Positions 41,910-51,763 are shown, counted from the first letter of the stretch. The stretch: 64,000 nt of DNA from Thomasclavelia spiroformis DSM 1552 (GCF_025149465.1 NZ_CP102275.1:744001-808000), one strand, 5' to 3'. Numbers and translations are program-made. Notes: generated by a model from the letters alone, not told the origin.

Positions 41910-43643
41910 ATGTTAAAAACACTTTTAGCACAAGTAAAAGAATATAAAAAAGCAGCTATTTTAACTCCGTTGTTAGTTGTTATAGAAGTAATTTTAGAAG
42001 TTACTATTCCATTTTTAATGTCATTGATTATTGATAGAGGAATTAATAATAATGATATGGATGCAGTAATAAAGATTGGTATTATGATGTTGATTGCTTC
42101 ATTTGTTTCTTTGAGCGCTGGGGGATTAGCAGGTAAATATGCTGCTAAAGCATCAACAGGTTTTGCAAAGAATTTAAGAAAAGCAATGTATTATAATATT
42201 CAAAATTTTTCTTTTGCAAATATTGATAAATATTCAACAGCAGGTTTAGTAACTCGTTTAATGACAGACGTTACTAATGTTCAAAATGCTTTTCAAATGA
42301 TTATTAGAATGTGTATTAGAGCGCCATTAATGATGATTGGTGCAATGGTTATGGCATTTACGATTAATGCTGAATTAGCGATGATTTTTGTTGTTGCAAT
42401 AATCTTTTTAGGAATTATTTTAGCTTTTATCATGACTAGAGCACATCCGTTATTTAGAAAAATATTTAGAACGTATGATGATTTAAATGCATCTGTTCAA
42501 GAAAATGTTAATGGAATTAGAGTTGTAAAAGCCTATGTTCGAGAAGAACATGAAGATGAGAAATTTAAAAAGACATCTGGTTTAATTTATAAATTGTTTT
42601 TAAAAGCAGAAAGTTATTTAGTTTTTAACCAACCAATTATGCAATTTACTGTTTATGGATGTATTATTGGTATTTCTTGGTTTGGGGCTCATATGATTGT
42701 TGGTGGAAGTTTAACTACTGGTGAACTTACAAGTATGTTTACTTATGTAATGATGATTTTGATGAGCTTAATGATGTTATCAATGGTTTTTGTAATGGTT
42801 GTTATGTCAATTGCTTCTGCACAACGTATTAGTGAAGTAATTAATGAAAAATCAACATTACATAATCCTACAAATCCTGAATATGAAATTAAAGATGGAT
42901 CAATTGATTTCAATAATGTTAGCTTTTCATATTTTGATGATCAAGAAGAAGTTAACTTAAAAGATATTAACGTTCATATTAAATCTGGACAAACGATTGG
43001 AATTATTGGTGGTACTGGTAGTGCTAAATCAACATTTGTACAATTGATTCCTAGATTATATGATGTTACTCGTGGTGAAGTACTTGTTGGTGGTAAAGAT
43101 GTACGTAGTTATGATCTTGATACGCTTAGAAATGAAGTAGCTATGGTGCTTCAAAAAAATGTCTTATTTTCAGGAACAATCAAAGAGAATCTTCGCTGGG
43201 GTAACAAGAATGCTACTGATGAAGAAATGATCCATGCTTGTAAATTAGCTCATGCCGATGAATTTATTCAACGTTTCCCAGATAAATATGATACTTATAT
43301 TGAACAAGGTGGAAGTAATGTTTCAGGTGGACAAAAACAAAGATTATGTATTGCTCGTGCATTGCTTAAAAAACCAAAGATTTTAATTCTTGATGATTCT
43401 ACTAGTGCAGTTGATACTAAAACTGATGCTTTGATTCGTAAAGCATTTAAAGAGGTAATTCCAGGAACAACTAAAATTATTATTGCTCAAAGAATTAGTT
43501 CAGTTGAAGACGCTGATTTAATTATTGTTTTAGATGATGGTAAGATTTCAGCAATGGGAACTAATGATGAATTACTACAAACTAGTGAAATTTATAAAGA
43601 TATTTATGAAACCCAAAAGAAAGGGGGAAGCTTAAGTGAATAA
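41910..43643 (+). CDS. Heterodimeric ABC exporter, subunit 1 (degenerate ATP site)
   Basis: A 577-residue ABC exporter half with six N-terminal helices (about 15-300) and a C-terminal ATPase. Walker A reads GGTGSAKSTFVQL, the signature is VSGGQKQRLCIARAL and Walker B is LILDDSTSAVD. The catalytic Glu after Walker B is Asp here, which marks the degenerate site in heterodimers of the BmrC or LmrC type. AAGGAGG precedes the ATG. The partner begins inside its end. Confidence 0.92.
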   Translation: MLKTLLAQVKEYKKAAILTPLLVVIEVILEVTIPFLMSLIIDRGINNNDMDAVIKIGIMMLIASFVSLSAGGLAGKYAAKASTGFAKNLRKAMYYNIQNFSFANIDKYSTAGLVTRLMTDVTNVQNAFQMIIRMCIRAPLMMIGAMVMAFTINAELAMIFVVAIIFLGIILAFIMTRAHPLFRKIFRTYDDLNASVQENVNGIRVVKAYVREEHEDEKFKKTSGLIYKLFLKAESYLVFNQPIMQFTVYGCIIGISWFGAHMIVGGSLTTGELTSMFTYVMMILMSLMMLSMVFVMVVMSIASAQRISEVINEKSTLHNPTNPEYEIKDGSIDFNNVSFSYFDDQEEVNLKDINVHIKSGQTIGIIGGTGSAKSTFVQLIPRLYDVTRGEVLVGGKDVRSYDLDTLRNEVAMVLQKNVLFSGTIKENLRWGNKNATDEEMIHACKLAHADEFIQRFPDKYDTYIEQGGSNVSGGQKQRLCIARALLKKPKILILDDSTSAVDTKTDALIRKAFKEVIPGTTKIIIAQRISSVEDADLIIVLDDGKISAMGTNDELLQTSEIYKDIYETQKKGGSLSE

Positions 43644-45498
43644 GGATCAAGTAAAAACATTAAAAAGATTATTTAATTTTGTTCTTACAAGACATCGCAA
43701 TTCTTGTATTGTAGTATTGTTATTAATTATTGTCAGTACAATTGCAAATGTATCGGGGTCTATCTTTATTAAGAGTTTGATTGATGATTATATTACCCCA
43801 TATATAAACTCTGCTAACCCTAATTTTGCACCATTATTAAATGCGATTATAAGAATGATTGCAATATATGCAATTGGGGTACTTGCAACATATGGATTCA
43901 ACCGTATTTTAATTAATGTATCTCAAGGTTCATTAAAAGAAATTCGTGATTCTATGTTTGAACACATGGAAAAGCTTCCAATTAGATATTTTGATACTCA
44001 TAATCATGGAGATATCATGTCTATTTATACAAATGATGCTGATACTTTAAGACAAATGATTTCTCAAAGTGTGCCTCAAGTTATTGTATCAGGTATAACA
44101 ATTTTAAGTGTTTTTGTCTCAATGATCATTATTAGTGTACCGTTGACTTGTATTAGTGTATTTATGGTAATAGTAATGTTGTTTGTGTCTAAACATGTTA
44201 CTAGTAGAAGTGGTAAATATTTTTATCAGCAACAAATTAATTTAGGTAAAGTTAATGGTTTTATCGAAGAAATGATGGAAGGACAAAAAGTAGTAAAAGT
44301 CTTTACTCATGAAGAAGAAGCTAAAAAAGATTTTGATAAAGTTAATGAAGAATTATTTGAAAGTGCTTATGAAGCCAATAAATATGCTAATATCTTGATG
44401 CCATTAATTGGTAATTTAGGGTATGTTAGTTATGTTTTAGTTGCTTTAATTGGTGGGGTACTTGCAATTAATGGTTATACTAATTTAACAATTGGAGCCC
44501 TTGCATCTTTTTTACAATTAAACCGTTCTTTCAATAACCCAATTGGGCAAATTTCTCAACAAGTTAACATGGTTTTAATGGCATTAGCTGGAGCAAGTCG
44601 TATTTTTGCTTTACTTGATGAAGAAGTTGAAAAAGATGAAGGACATGTTACTTTAGTAAATGCTAAAGAAAATGAAGATGGAACATTATCACCAGTTGAT
44701 TATCGTACAGGTGTTTGGGCTTGGGAACATCGTCGTCCTGATGATTCGATTGAATATGTTCGTTTAGTTGGTGATGTTCGTTTCCATGATGTTACATTTG
44801 GTTATAATGAAAATAAAACGATTTTATATGATATGAATTTATTTGCTAAACCTGGTGAAAAGTTAGCTTTCGTTGGAGCTACTGGAGCTGGTAAAACAAC
44901 AATCACTAACTTAATTAATCGTTTTTATGATATTCAAAAAGGATCAATTACTTATGATGGAATTGATATTAAGTTAATTAAAAAAGCAGATTTAAGAAGA
45001 TCATTAGGTATTGTTTTACAAGATACACATTTATTTACGGGAACAATTATGGATAATATTCGTTATGGTAAACTTGATGCAACTGATGAAGAATGTATTG
45101 CTGCAGCTAAATTAGCTAATGCTCATGAATTTATCATGCATTTAGAACATGGTTATCAAACAGTGTTAAGTGGTGATGGTTCAAGTTTATCACAAGGACA
45201 ATGTCAGTTACTTGCAATTGCAAGAGCAGCAGTTGCTAATCCTCCGGTATTGATCTTAGATGAAGCTACTTCAAGTATTGATACAAGAACAGAAAGTATT
45301 GTTCAAAGTGGTATGGATAAATTGATGGAAGGTAGAACAGTATTTGTTATTGCTCACCGTTTATCAACAATTAAAAACTCTGATGCAATTATGGTTTTAG
45401 ATCAAGGACGAATTATCGAACGTGGTGATCATGATAAACTAATTGAACAAAAGGGAACATATTATCAGTTATATACTGGTGGTTTAGAGTTAGATTAA
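43636..45498 (+). CDS. Heterodimeric ABC exporter, subunit 2 (active ATP site)
   Basis: The partner half, 620 residues. Six helices (about 17-310) are followed by an extra 35-residue charged insertion before the ATPase (YRTGVWAWEHRRPDDS), typical of the BmrD-like subunit. The ATPase is canonical: VGATGAGKTTITNL, LSQGQCQLLAIARA and LILDEATSSID with catalytic Glu. It uses a GTG start behind GGGGG at 43623-43627 and overlaps the first subunit by 8 bases. Drug or lipid export under MarR control is the likely role. Confidence 0.93.
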   Translation: MNKDQVKTLKRLFNFVLTRHRNSCIVVLLLIIVSTIANVSGSIFIKSLIDDYITPYINSANPNFAPLLNAIIRMIAIYAIGVLATYGFNRILINVSQGSLKEIRDSMFEHMEKLPIRYFDTHNHGDIMSIYTNDADTLRQMISQSVPQVIVSGITILSVFVSMIIISVPLTCISVFMVIVMLFVSKHVTSRSGKYFYQQQINLGKVNGFIEEMMEGQKVVKVFTHEEEAKKDFDKVNEELFESAYEANKYANILMPLIGNLGYVSYVLVALIGGVLAINGYTNLTIGALASFLQLNRSFNNPIGQISQQVNMVLMALAGASRIFALLDEEVEKDEGHVTLVNAKENEDGTLSPVDYRTGVWAWEHRRPDDSIEYVRLVGDVRFHDVTFGYNENKTILYDMNLFAKPGEKLAFVGATGAGKTTITNLINRFYDIQKGSITYDGIDIKLIKKADLRRSLGIVLQDTHLFTGTIMDNIRYGKLDATDEECIAAAKLANAHEFIMHLEHGYQTVLSGDGSSLSQGQCQLLAIARAAVANPPVLILDEATSSIDTRTESIVQSGMDKLMEGRTVFVIAHRLSTIKNSDAIMVLDQGRIIERGDHDKLIEQKGTYYQLYTGGLELD

Positions 45499-45506
45499 TT
45501 AAAGAA

Positions 45507-45534
45507 GGCAATGATTTGGTTCATTGCCCTTTTT
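45507..45534. terminator. Bidirectional terminator between exporter and eroded island
   Basis: GGCAATGA (45507-45514) and TCATTGCC (45521-45528) close a 6-base loop, with T-rich sequence on the right and A-rich on the left. Confidence 0.85.
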
Positions 45535-45895
45535 GTATATTCAGTTTTTGTTTCAAATAAGTGATTATCTTTTTATTTTGATCAATAGAACTTTTATATA
45601 CATCATCATTGACAATTATGTATTAATTACGAATTGTGGTTGAAAAAAGATATTTATCATTTTGATTATATGATGCAATATGAACCTGATACCCATTAAT
45701 TTTCTTTTACTCATTAGCTTTATTTGTAGATAATTTTTTTGTTTCTAGATTATTCAACATATCTTATAATTTATTAATATTATCATTAGTTAATCTTTTT
45801 TGGTCATTTTATTATTATTGCATATATACTTCAAAGATAAGAAACATTAGAATAATCAAACTAAAAATATAAAAATAATAAATTTTTTTCTTCAT
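45521..45895 (-). pseudogene. Decayed small membrane/exported protein gene with six in-frame TAA codons
   Basis: From ATG 45893-45895 one frame runs 125 codons to TGA at 45521-45523 with no frameshift. It starts KKKIYYFYIFSLIILMFLIFE, a signal anchor, then is interrupted by TAA at codons 27-29, 44, 63 and 91. The remaining text is clearly protein-like (GYQVHIASYNQNDKYLFSTT, KIITYLKQKLNIQKG). The stops could all derive from CAA by C-to-T change. It is last in the lactococcin-972-type ABC cluster. The family is not recognised. Confidence 0.65.
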
Positions 45896-45914
45896 AATAT
45901 TTTTTTATAAATAA

Positions 45915-46580
45915 TTAGTTTGTATAATTGCTTAATTTTCCCTGATTCATTTGATATATTTTATGACACTTTTTAGCTAATTCAATATCATGGGTTACGA
46001 TAATGACAGTTTTTCCACTTTGATTAAATGCTTTTAATAAATTAAATACTTTTTCTTTATTTTCATAATCTAGATTTCCAGTTGGTTCATCAGCTAAAAT
46101 TAATTGACACGGTTTAATTAATAGTCTTGCTAGAGCGATACGTTGTTGTTCACCACCGGAACATTGATAAACTTTTTTCTTTTCCATTCCTTTTAATCCA
46201 ACTTGATCTAATGCTTTAGCAATTTTTTGTTTTCTTTCTTCTTTTTTTATTCGATAATCAAATACAATATTTAAGTTATACTCAATTGTTTCGTTTTCAA
46301 TTAATGCATAATTTTGAAATAAATAACCAATTTTATCATGTAATAGCTTTTCAGCTTTTCTTGAAAAAGGACGAATTGACTGTTGATCAAATATTTCTAC
46401 TTTTCCTTTGCTTGCTTTATCAAGCAAGCCTAAAATATTTAATAATGTTGATTTCCCACAACCTGATTTACCAATTATAGCGACTAGTTCTCCTTGTTCT
46501 ACTTCTAAATTTAAATTATCTAAAACAATATTTTTTTGAAAGGATTTAGACACATTCTCCATTTTAATAACTGCTGTCAT
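45915..46580 (-). CDS. ABC transporter ATPase, lactococcin-972 export/immunity type
   Basis: A 221-residue ATPase: IIGKSGCGKSTLLNILG (Walker A), CSGGEQQRIALARLL (signature, Cys in the usual Leu place) and LILADEPTGNLD (Walker B). The style and partnership with a large 7-helix protein fit the lactococcin-972-type bacteriocin ABC systems. AGGAGAG precedes the ATG, which lies 4 bases after the C-terminal part of the membrane protein. Because the membrane partner is interrupted, the system may no longer work. Confidence 0.85.
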   Translation of the reverse strand: MTAVIKMENVSKSFQKNIVLDNLNLEVEQGELVAIIGKSGCGKSTLLNILGLLDKASKGKVEIFDQQSIRPFSRKAEKLLHDKIGYLFQNYALIENETIEYNLNIVFDYRIKKEERKQKIAKALDQVGLKGMEKKKVYQCSGGEQQRIALARLLIKPCQLILADEPTGNLDYENKEKVFNLLKAFNQSGKTVIIVTHDIELAKKCHKIYQMNQGKLSNYTN

Positions 46581-46584
46581 ATTA

Positions 46585-48630
46585 TTACTCTCCTTTTAAA
46601 TTAGCAACGATGCTTTTTCGTTCAAAATGTCTAATAAACAATAATAAGAAAATCATATCAAAAACAAAAAATATAATTGCAAATTCCATACATAATATAA
46701 ACATTATTTTCTTATATAAAACAGCAATCAAGATAATTAACAAATATATACATAAATTACTAATAAATATATTGCTATAGCGATTAAACTTAGTTTTACC
46801 TGATAAATACATAATCGAAAGTTCTTTTTTATTATCTTGAATATATAACGAAGCAAACTGAAAAATAAATAAAGCATACAAAGCTAAACACATTACAATT
46901 TTACTAAATGTATTAATGAAGATATTTTGGGCTCTTACGCTATAATTATTAATATCGGATTTAACATTTAAAATACGATAATCCTGATCAGTAATTTTAG
47001 AAATTTCATTTTCTAGTTCATTTCTATTTTTATTCTTTAAAAATAATCCTTAACTATTAGCAGATATCCAATCACTGTGTGCATAGATTACAATAATTGG
47101 CTCATCAACATAATAAGCACTTTGACGTAAATTGAGATTATAGTGTTTATGAGTATTTTTAACATTTATGATTGTACCTGTTTCATGAATTTGTTTGTTT
47201 TGATATTTTTTAGGAACTAAGATTGTTTGATCATTTATTTTATTAATGTCTATATCATGATTATCATTGTCTACAAAATGATAATTTTCTAGATATTTTT
47301 TATTTACATATATTATTGGTAAGTTTTCTGTATTTTCAATATTTGGCATCCCGGTATACGCATACGCGTTTATATCACTAGCATAATTATAATCACTCAT
47401 ATCAAAGTAAATATTTTGTTGAAAAACTTCTTCTAATTCTTCTTTATTACCTTCAAAATATGCAAATGTATAATAATCAGTATATTCTTGATAATGTTGT
47501 TTAGTATAAATGTATTTTTCTAAGTTGAAATATGCTTGGTTAAGTGATGTGACTAATGGCATCATAATAATGATACTAATAGCGATTTTTAAGATAACAT
47601 TGATATAAATCATTGCTTTTGATTTTTGTTGATTTTTTAGTTCAATTACATTAGTTGTCATTTTAATATATAGATGTGATAATAATAAAATTAATGGAAT
47701 AAGCAGTAAACCAATGCTAATGTATTTAATAATATCATTAAATAATTCTATATAAAAATTATCCCACTGTCTAATTACTAAAATCCATAAGATCAAAAAT
47801 GTAATTACATAAATCAACCATATCATTAGAGCTTTTTTTAAATAAAGCTCTAATACAATTCTCAATGAATTTTGACCATGCATCTTTCTAATTAGAATTT
47901 CTTTTTTATCCTTAATAACAATACATAGCATAATTAATAACATTACAATAAAACTACATACTATGGCATATTCAATATCACTTTGTCGATAAGTACTTTC
48001 AATTTCTTCAATGCTTCCACCGTGTGCTTGGCGAAAATTAATTGTAATTATTTCATCGTTATATTTTTCTTGTAACATCGAGGCTAAATTTTTAGCCTTG
48101 GTATTACCTTCGACAAAAAAATTAAGACGAGTATTGTAAGCCTCGGGTAAATATATATTAGCATTTTTAAATTGAAAAACCTGAAATTCATGCATAAAGT
48201 AAGTATTATTATATGATGATATTGTTCCCGTAGCTTGTTTATCGTTGGTATCACTTGAGATATAGCCTTGATTGTTCAAATCTGTAAAATCAATTTTTTT
48301 ACCAGAAACCATTCGAACATTATCATAAAATAAATCATTATCATAAATATTTATGTATTCATAATAAAGCATTGAACCATCTTCACTAGGTATCAAATCA
48401 CCAACGATATATTGAATCTTATTTTGATTTGCATATGTGGCAATTGTTTTTAAAACATCTTGATGATAATTTTTATCTAATATATCAATTTGAAAAGAAG
48501 TAATTTCATTGCCAAGATTATTTTGCATATTCATAATTTTAGCATAATTGATAAAATTATAAGAATCATATGAGAAATAGAATAATATACTAGCCATAAA
48601 TATAGTATATACTACTAAAATTTTTTTCAT
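46585..48630 (-). pseudogene. Bacteriocin-associated integral membrane protein, split by one in-frame TAA
   Basis: Full length would be 681 residues, matching the bacteriocin-associated 7-helix immunity/export family. ATG 48630 follows TTGGAGAA. The frame runs through an N-terminal helix, an extracellular domain, and helices at roughly residues 220-250, 265-325 and 345-370 to ISANS, then TAA at 47050-47052. The same frame continues without a stop as GLFLKNKNRNELENE and then three more helices (LYALFIFQFASLY ... FDMIFLLLFIRHF) to 46585. No frameshift exists. Premature termination would remove the last helices. Confidence 0.82.
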
Positions 48631-49085
48631 AATTTTCTCCAATCTATTATATATTAATTATTTATGCTTAATATATAATTAGTAACTAGTATTTTTAATA
48701 GATTTATAAATTTAATTGTTTTTGATTATTGATGAAAGGGAATTATTTTATATTATATTTTAAAGATTATTTGGATAAGATTGATAGGTGTTATTTATGG
48801 AAATTTATTTGTTTTTTTCAATATAATTTGATAATTATTCTCTTACTTAATATATATCATTTATAAATATAAATGGCAATAATTAGTGAGCGATATTTAT
48901 TTTTAAATTAATAATTTTAAATGAATAAATAATAAAAATATTAAAAAAGGTCATATATAAACAATTAATAGTAGGGATTTTCACTGTTTTCCTATTGAAT
49001 TGAAAGGAGATACACATTTATCAGCATATCTCCTCATCAGATTTAATTTGTATCTAAAGAAAATTATTGATTATTTAAAATTGAA
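48631..49085. other. Gene-poor spacer in the eroded island
   Basis: No gene is supported. On the plus strand a 43-codon frame near 48732 (KDYLDKIDRCYLWKF then a hydrophobic run) could be the remnant of a membrane protein. A hairpin GGAGATA/TATCTCC lies at about 49004-49032. The rest is very AT-rich with stops in all frames. Confidence 0.5.
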
Positions 49086-49805
49086 TTAATTAAATAGCAT
49101 ATTTTTTAATTGGTCATAGTCCATTTCACCAATAAAATCATCTAGAGGGACTAATTCTTCTTTTACATTTACTTCAACACCATCGACATTTATAGCAGTT
49201 GATTCTTTTTGTTTTCTAATTTTATCAATAATTAAATTACTTTGTAAGATTGTTTTATTATTTTCGATTTTAATAGAAAATGGTTCAATTGCTCCATAAT
49301 AATAATCAAAATTCTCAATACTATTATTATAATCTAAAAATAATACATACTCATTTCCAATATCTGGTTCAATAAAACGAGGATTTGTGTACATGTAGTG
49401 ATGAATATCTGGTTGATCATTATCATTTTCACGAAAGTCAATTGAATTTCTTGTTGCTGATTCGATACTTACGATTATTGAATCGCTTTCAGGATTACCC
49501 TTTATTACTTCTTCAATTTGAAAACGATAATTTTTTCCTTCAATATAATATTCACTATCTTCTTTTTGAATATTAATAGGATCTCTTGACATATTCCATG
49601 TATCAATAAATTCTACATACTTTCCTTTTACAATAATATCAGAAACCTCTTTTAATTGTTCTAAATTATAGGCAACATCATAATCACTGTGAATTACTTG
49701 TTTATAACCTGAGTTATCAGTTTTTTGTTGTCTAGAAAATATGCCGATGCCAAATGCTATAAGACATAAACTTACAATTATAATTGTATATTTGTATTTC
49801 ATCAT
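49086..49805 (-). CDS. Membrane-anchored exported protein beside the metalloprotease
   Basis: I do not recognise a named family. From ATG 49805 (GAGAGGG upstream) it is 239 residues: an N-terminal signal anchor (YTIIIVSLCLIAFGIGIF), no lipobox cysteine in position, then an acidic extracellular domain (EQLKEVSDIIVKGKYVEFID, NYRFQIEEVIKGNPESD, GNEYVLFLDYNN) of beta-rich character. It is translated right after the matrixin gene, overlapping it slightly or abutting it, so it could be a partner or inhibitor of the protease. Confidence 0.6.
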   Translation of the reverse strand: MMKYKYTIIIVSLCLIAFGIGIFSRQQKTDNSGYKQVIHSDYDVAYNLEQLKEVSDIIVKGKYVEFIDTWNMSRDPINIQKEDSEYYIEGKNYRFQIEEVIKGNPESDSIIVSIESATRNSIDFRENDNDQPDIHHYMYTNPRFIEPDIGNEYVLFLDYNNSIENFDYYYGAIEPFSIKIENNKTILQSNLIIDKIRKQKESTAINVDGVEVNVKEELVPLDDFIGEMDYDQLKNMLFN

Positions 49806-49822
49806 AGATCGCCCTCTCTTTC

Positions 49823-50353
49823 TTAATACCATTCTGGATATATTCTTTTAATTCCATTTATATCATCGGTTTGTGGTTTATATATAGTATTTCTATTTCT
49901 AGCATGACTCATAAGAGAATTACCGCTGCTTAAATCACCTAAACCATATGGGTGTCCTAGTTCATGAGCCGCAACACTTTGGTAAACATTTCCAGTTATA
50001 TTTGTATTGGCTGAATTTATTTTTGAATGAAATTCAACCACTTTTTTATTACTGTTGTATGTAGTGACTGTAGTACCATATTCACTGTTGCTACTTTTAC
50101 TATAAGTGTCACAAGTATTTTTAGAATTATAGTGATATGAATATTTTACATTTACAGCGTTGTTCCAAGAATCTACAGCTTTTATGAATGCATTTTTATA
50201 AGAAGAAGATACTTTAGAAATATTATTTCCCCATTTATAAGATTCAGATATTGTACTAAATTTCCAACCAGTTAAAGCATAGGCATCGACAGATACAGTT
50301 CCAACTAAAAAAGATATTATTATAGCTAATAATGTAATTATTATTTTTTTCAT
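49823..50353 (-). CDS. Secreted matrixin-type zinc metalloprotease
   Basis: A 176-residue secreted protease. It has a signal peptide (about 1-24), no pro-domain that I can see, and the zinc motif AAHELGHPYGLGDLSSG, that is H-E-x-x-H-x-x-G-x-x-D, followed by the Met turn in SLMSHARN. The third ligand is Asp, as in some matrixins and astacin-like bacterial forms. Preceding strands (GTTVTTYNSNKKVVEF) form the metzincin sheet. It is the smallest type of the family. Its target is unknown. Confidence 0.82.
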   Translation of the reverse strand: MKKIIITLLAIIISFLVGTVSVDAYALTGWKFSTISESYKWGNNISKVSSSYKNAFIKAVDSWNNAVNVKYSYHYNSKNTCDTYSKSSNSEYGTTVTTYNSNKKVVEFHSKINSANTNITGNVYQSVAAHELGHPYGLGDLSSGNSLMSHARNRNTIYKPQTDDINGIKRIYPEWY

Positions 50354-50688
50354 ATTAATTTTAGCTTCCTTTCTGTAATTTTAAAATAATTATAATTGTG
50401 TAAAAAAAGTTAATAAACATTTACCAAAATATTTAGATTATTATATTAGTTTTATGAAATGTTATAAAAGTCTTACTAAATAATAAATTGTTTTTTAAAT
50501 TTATTATTTATAAGTATTTTTGTGTCTAATAAAAGTTGTAATAGCCTTATATGAATCCCTCCTTATTTTAAGTAAAATCTTGGTATTTGTTTCCCTTAAC
50601 TTATATATACAATTTATATATATGAATAACAATACTATTTAGGTGAGTGGTAGGTATTTTTGATTGAATGGATTATTTAAATATAAAT
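50354..50688. other. Spacer between metalloprotease and LytTR regulator
   Basis: Very AT-rich divergent upstream region. A strong minus-strand Shine-Dalgarno (AAGGAGGG, 50557-50564) has no start codon at usable spacing. No intact gene is supported. Confidence 0.5.
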
Positions 50689-50716
50689 TTGACATATTGT
50701 TTAAATAAAGTACAAT
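50689..50716 (+). promoter_or_regulatory. Sigma-A promoter of the LytTR regulator
   Basis: TTGACA at 50689-50694 and TACAAT at 50711-50716 are separated by 16 bp. Confidence 0.75.
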
Positions 50717-50756
50717 TATATGTAGAGGGTATTAAATATATTTGGGAGAGGATATT

Positions 50757-51437
50757 ATGATTAAGGTAGCTATAGTTGATGATAGTGATAGTTCTTTATC
50801 AATGATTATCGAAATTTTATTAAAATATGGTTTTGTTAAAGAAGAAATATATTATTTTGACTCATCAAAAAAATGTTTAAGTTCAAAGATCGATTTTTCT
50901 TTATATTTAGTGGAAATTGATCTGCCTGAAAAAGCAGGTTTAGATATTATAAAAAAATTGCGTGATAAAAATGTATTCTTAATATATGTAACAGCATGTT
51001 CCAAGCATCTTAAAAATGCATTTGATAAAAATGTAATTGGTTATGTTTTAAAAAGTAAGTTAAATGATGAATTACCACTAGCATTAAATAAGTTTTTTGA
51101 GATTTTATCTGAAGAAAAAGAGTTACAATTTACTTATAAAAATGGGTTAGTATCAATTAAAATAACAGATATTATGTATATAAAAAGTGATTTAGGTGAC
51201 TTGATTATTGTTACTGATAAAGCAGAGTTTAGAATTTTAAATAAAAGCTTATCAAGTATTTATACAATTTTGCAAGATAATTTTTGTTATTGTTCAAGAA
51301 ATGTAATAGTAAATATGGATTATATTAGTTCAATATTAAATAATACTATTTGTCTTAAAAATGGAATAAAATTAAATATTAGTAGAAGAAGATATAAGAC
51401 GTTATTTATAAAGTATATGCATTATAAATTTAAATAG
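50757..51437 (+). CDS. LytTR response regulator with Glu at the phosphoacceptor position
   Basis: A 226-residue AgrA/LytR-type regulator: receiver domain (about 1-120) and LytTR DNA-binding domain (about 130-226; FTYKNGLVSIKITDIMYIKSD, FCYCSRNVIVNMDYI). The acidic pair D8-D9, the T in IYVTACS and the K in GYVLKSK are kept. The residue before I-D-L-P, where the phosphorylated Asp belongs, is Glu (E53), so it may act as a fixed phospho-mimic. ATG 50757 follows GGGAGAGG. No kinase gene is adjacent. It may regulate the nearby protease pair. Confidence 0.88.
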   Translation: MIKVAIVDDSDSSLSMIIEILLKYGFVKEEIYYFDSSKKCLSSKIDFSLYLVEIDLPEKAGLDIIKKLRDKNVFLIYVTACSKHLKNAFDKNVIGYVLKSKLNDELPLALNKFFEILSEEKELQFTYKNGLVSIKITDIMYIKSDLGDLIIVTDKAEFRILNKSLSSIYTILQDNFCYCSRNVIVNMDYISSILNNTICLKNGIKLNISRRRYKTLFIKYMHYKFK

Positions 51438-51484
51438 CGAGACATGAAAAAAGGTAAAATCACTAAATTAGTGACTTTACCTTT

Positions 51485-51763
51485 TTATGCATGTTTTATT
51501 CGATCGCGTTCTTCGGCTGCTTTAGCATCATTAAAACGATCAAGAGTTCCTACAAGATATCCGGTAATTCTACGGATTCTTTCAAAGTTTTGGGGTTTTA
51601 AAACATAATCTAAATCTACATCATTTCCATCAATTGTTATTGAAAGTGATTTTAAAGATTCATCAGGAAATTTATTTTTTAAATAATTGATATAAGCTTG
51701 AATCTCTTTTTCTTCCATATAACCATTTTTTACTTCAACTAGTACACCATTAAATTCAACCAT
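51485..51763 (-). CDS. Free-standing NrdD-like glycyl-radical tail protein
   Basis: A 92-residue protein (ATG 51763 behind GAGGTGA). The first 60 residues are an unassigned alpha-beta domain (VEFNGVLVEVKNGY ... DVDLDYVLKPQ). The end, RIRRITGYLVGTLDRFN then DAKAAEERDRIKH, matches the last residues of anaerobic ribonucleotide reductase NrdD, where the Gly of R-x-T-G-Y carries the radical. The catalytic body and the zinc CPxCG motif are absent. It may be a regulator or a spare radical domain like GrcA. Function is inferred. Confidence 0.65.
   Translation of the reverse strand: MVEFNGVLVEVKNGYMEEKEIQAYINYLKNKFPDESLKSLSITIDGNDVDLDYVLKPQNFERIRRITGYLVGTLDRFNDAKAAEERDRIKHA

Noticed and set aside
15340-48630. 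TAA reassigned to an amino acid because several genes hold in-frame TAA
   Set aside because: Most intact genes here end with TAA at family-normal lengths. Local decay in AT-rich DNA is simpler; readthrough is kept only as an alternative.
50548-50564. Strong minus-strand Shine-Dalgarno AAGGAGGG suggesting a small gene
   Set aside because: No ATG, GTG or TTG at usable distance, and the best reading is 24 codons with no recognisable content.
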